NCBI RefSeq assembly: GCF_037040815.1
Contig: NZ_CP146232.1
Location: 248,001 to 312,000 of the forward strand
Direction of reading: 5' to 3'
Length of the DNA: 64,000 bases
Source: Pararoseomonas sp. SCSIO 73927
GTDB taxonomy: Bacteria; Pseudomonadota; Alphaproteobacteria; Acetobacterales; Acetobacteraceae
Shown one piece after another: positions 63,386 to 64,000 of the stretch. Made by a program: the position numbers and the translations under genes. The notes below the pieces were generated by a model that worked only from the letters and a program-made list of their open reading frames with translations, was not told the DNA's origin and did no database searches. The first letter of the stretch is position 1. The number at the start of each line of letters is the position of its first letter.

Positions 63386-64000
63386 CTATTCCGCCGCCCG
63401 CGGCTCGTCCGGATTGGCAGGCTTCGGCGGGCGCTGGGAGAAGCGGCGGCCGAAGACCTCCTCGGCCAGCCGGTTCTTCATCATCTCGATCGAGCCGCCC
63501 GCGATCATCCAGCCGCGGCAGCGCCGCATGCAGTACTCCACGAGCGATTCCTCGGAGAAGCCGGTGCCGCCCATGATCTGGATGGCCTCGTTCGCCGCGT
63601 GAAACCCCGCCTCGTTGCAGGCGAGCTTGGCGAGGGTCGTCTCGTAGGGCGAGGGCAGGCCGCGATCCGCGTTCACCGCCGCGCGGTAGAGCAGGAGCTG
63701 CGCCGCCTCCAGCCTCAGCGCCATCTCCGCGAATTTCCACTGGATGCCCTGGAACTCGGACAGGGTGCGGCCGAACTGGCGGCGCGTCTCGGCGTGCTCC
63801 TTCGCGCGCTCGAAGGCGTAGCGGCCGACGGCGAGGGAGCGCGCCGTGTTGCCCACCCGCTCCGCGTTGAAGGCAGCGATCTGCTTTTTGAAGCCACCGG
63901 GGCCGAGGAGAAGGTTCTCCTTCGGCACGCGGCACTCCTCGAAGTAGAGCGCGCTCCACTCCTCGCCGTTCAGGAAGAGCGAGGGCTGGCCGACGGTGAA
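63386..64000 (-). CDS. Acyl-CoA dehydrogenase family protein (5' end outside window)
   Basis: The C-terminal 204 residues are visible; the open frame runs on past the right edge. C-terminal acyl-CoA-dehydrogenase domain: NAERVGNTARSLAVGRYAFERAKEHAETRRQFGRTLSEFQ (key parts ERVGNTARSLAVGRYAFERA and RRQFGRTLSEFQGIQ), AIQIMGGTGFSEESLVEYCMRRCRG, and an end IEMMKNRLAEEVFGRR. FAD-dependent oxidation of an acyl-CoA; the acyl chain cannot be assigned. Confidence 0.92.
   Translation of the reverse strand, partial: FTVGQPSLFLNGEEWSALYFEECRVPKENLLLGPGGFKKQIAAFNAERVGNTARSLAVGRYAFERAKEHAETRRQFGRTLSEFQGIQWKFAEMALRLEAAQLLLYRAAVNADRGLPSPYETTLAKLACNEAGFHAANEAIQIMGGTGFSEESLVEYCMRRCRGWMIAGGSIEMMKNRLAEEVFGRRFSQRPPKPANPDEPRAAE

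Overview
The window is a very GC-rich, gene-dense piece of a bacterial chromosome. It most likely comes from an alphaproteobacterium of the Acetobacteraceae (Roseomonas-like). Evidence for this: an NDUFA12-type complex I accessory subunit, an aroQ-accB-accC-aat block near a DUF2155 gene, an infA-maf-rng-yacG cluster, a direct-repeat GTTC-N7-GTTC SOS box, GTGA/ATGA stop-start overlaps throughout, and free use of GTG and TTG starts. The family call rests on gene content and order only; no search was run.

Layout. 1-9 kb is mostly minus strand: a partial PPK2, a secreted EEP-family phosphohydrolase, a DUF2075 nuclease-helicase candidate coupled to a DMT transporter and a GNAT protein, SnoaL and RidA proteins, and a degenerate paralogue of class II ribonucleotide reductase. 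9-16.7 kb is the alphaproteobacterial housekeeping block: NDUFA12, an MlaD-like protein and DUF2155 on the plus strand, then aroQ-accB-accC-aat on the minus strand, with trehalose genes otsB-otsA between the two halves. 16.7-23.6 kb holds thiS-thiG, an LRR-kinase fusion, a TetR regulator with a palindromic operator, ornithine decarboxylase behind a long structured leader, a DedA protein and an Lrp regulator.

23.6-31.4 kb is a dipeptide-type ABC importer with two divergent substrate-binding proteins. 31.4-38.9 kb carries a double GNAT protein, two aspartate-aminotransferase paralogues and a spermidine/putrescine-type ABC importer. 39.0-44.2 kb is an orphan cassette of phage fibre/tailspike-like genes with no capsid, terminase or integrase beside it. 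This is the most unusual region.

44.3-50.8 kb has a Na/Pi cotransporter converging on the SOS mutagenesis pair imuB-dnaE2, with a LexA box upstream and no adjacent imuA. 50.8-52.7 kb is gene-poor and ends at tRNA-Thr. 52.9-59.7 kb is a core block: dcd, murA, hisG-hisD, infA-maf-rng-yacG and tRNA-Phe. The window ends with a MmgE/PrpD protein and a convergent ADP-forming acyl-CoA ligase plus acyl-CoA dehydrogenase pair, which suggests organic-acid catabolism. No CRISPR array, insertion sequence or integrase was seen.
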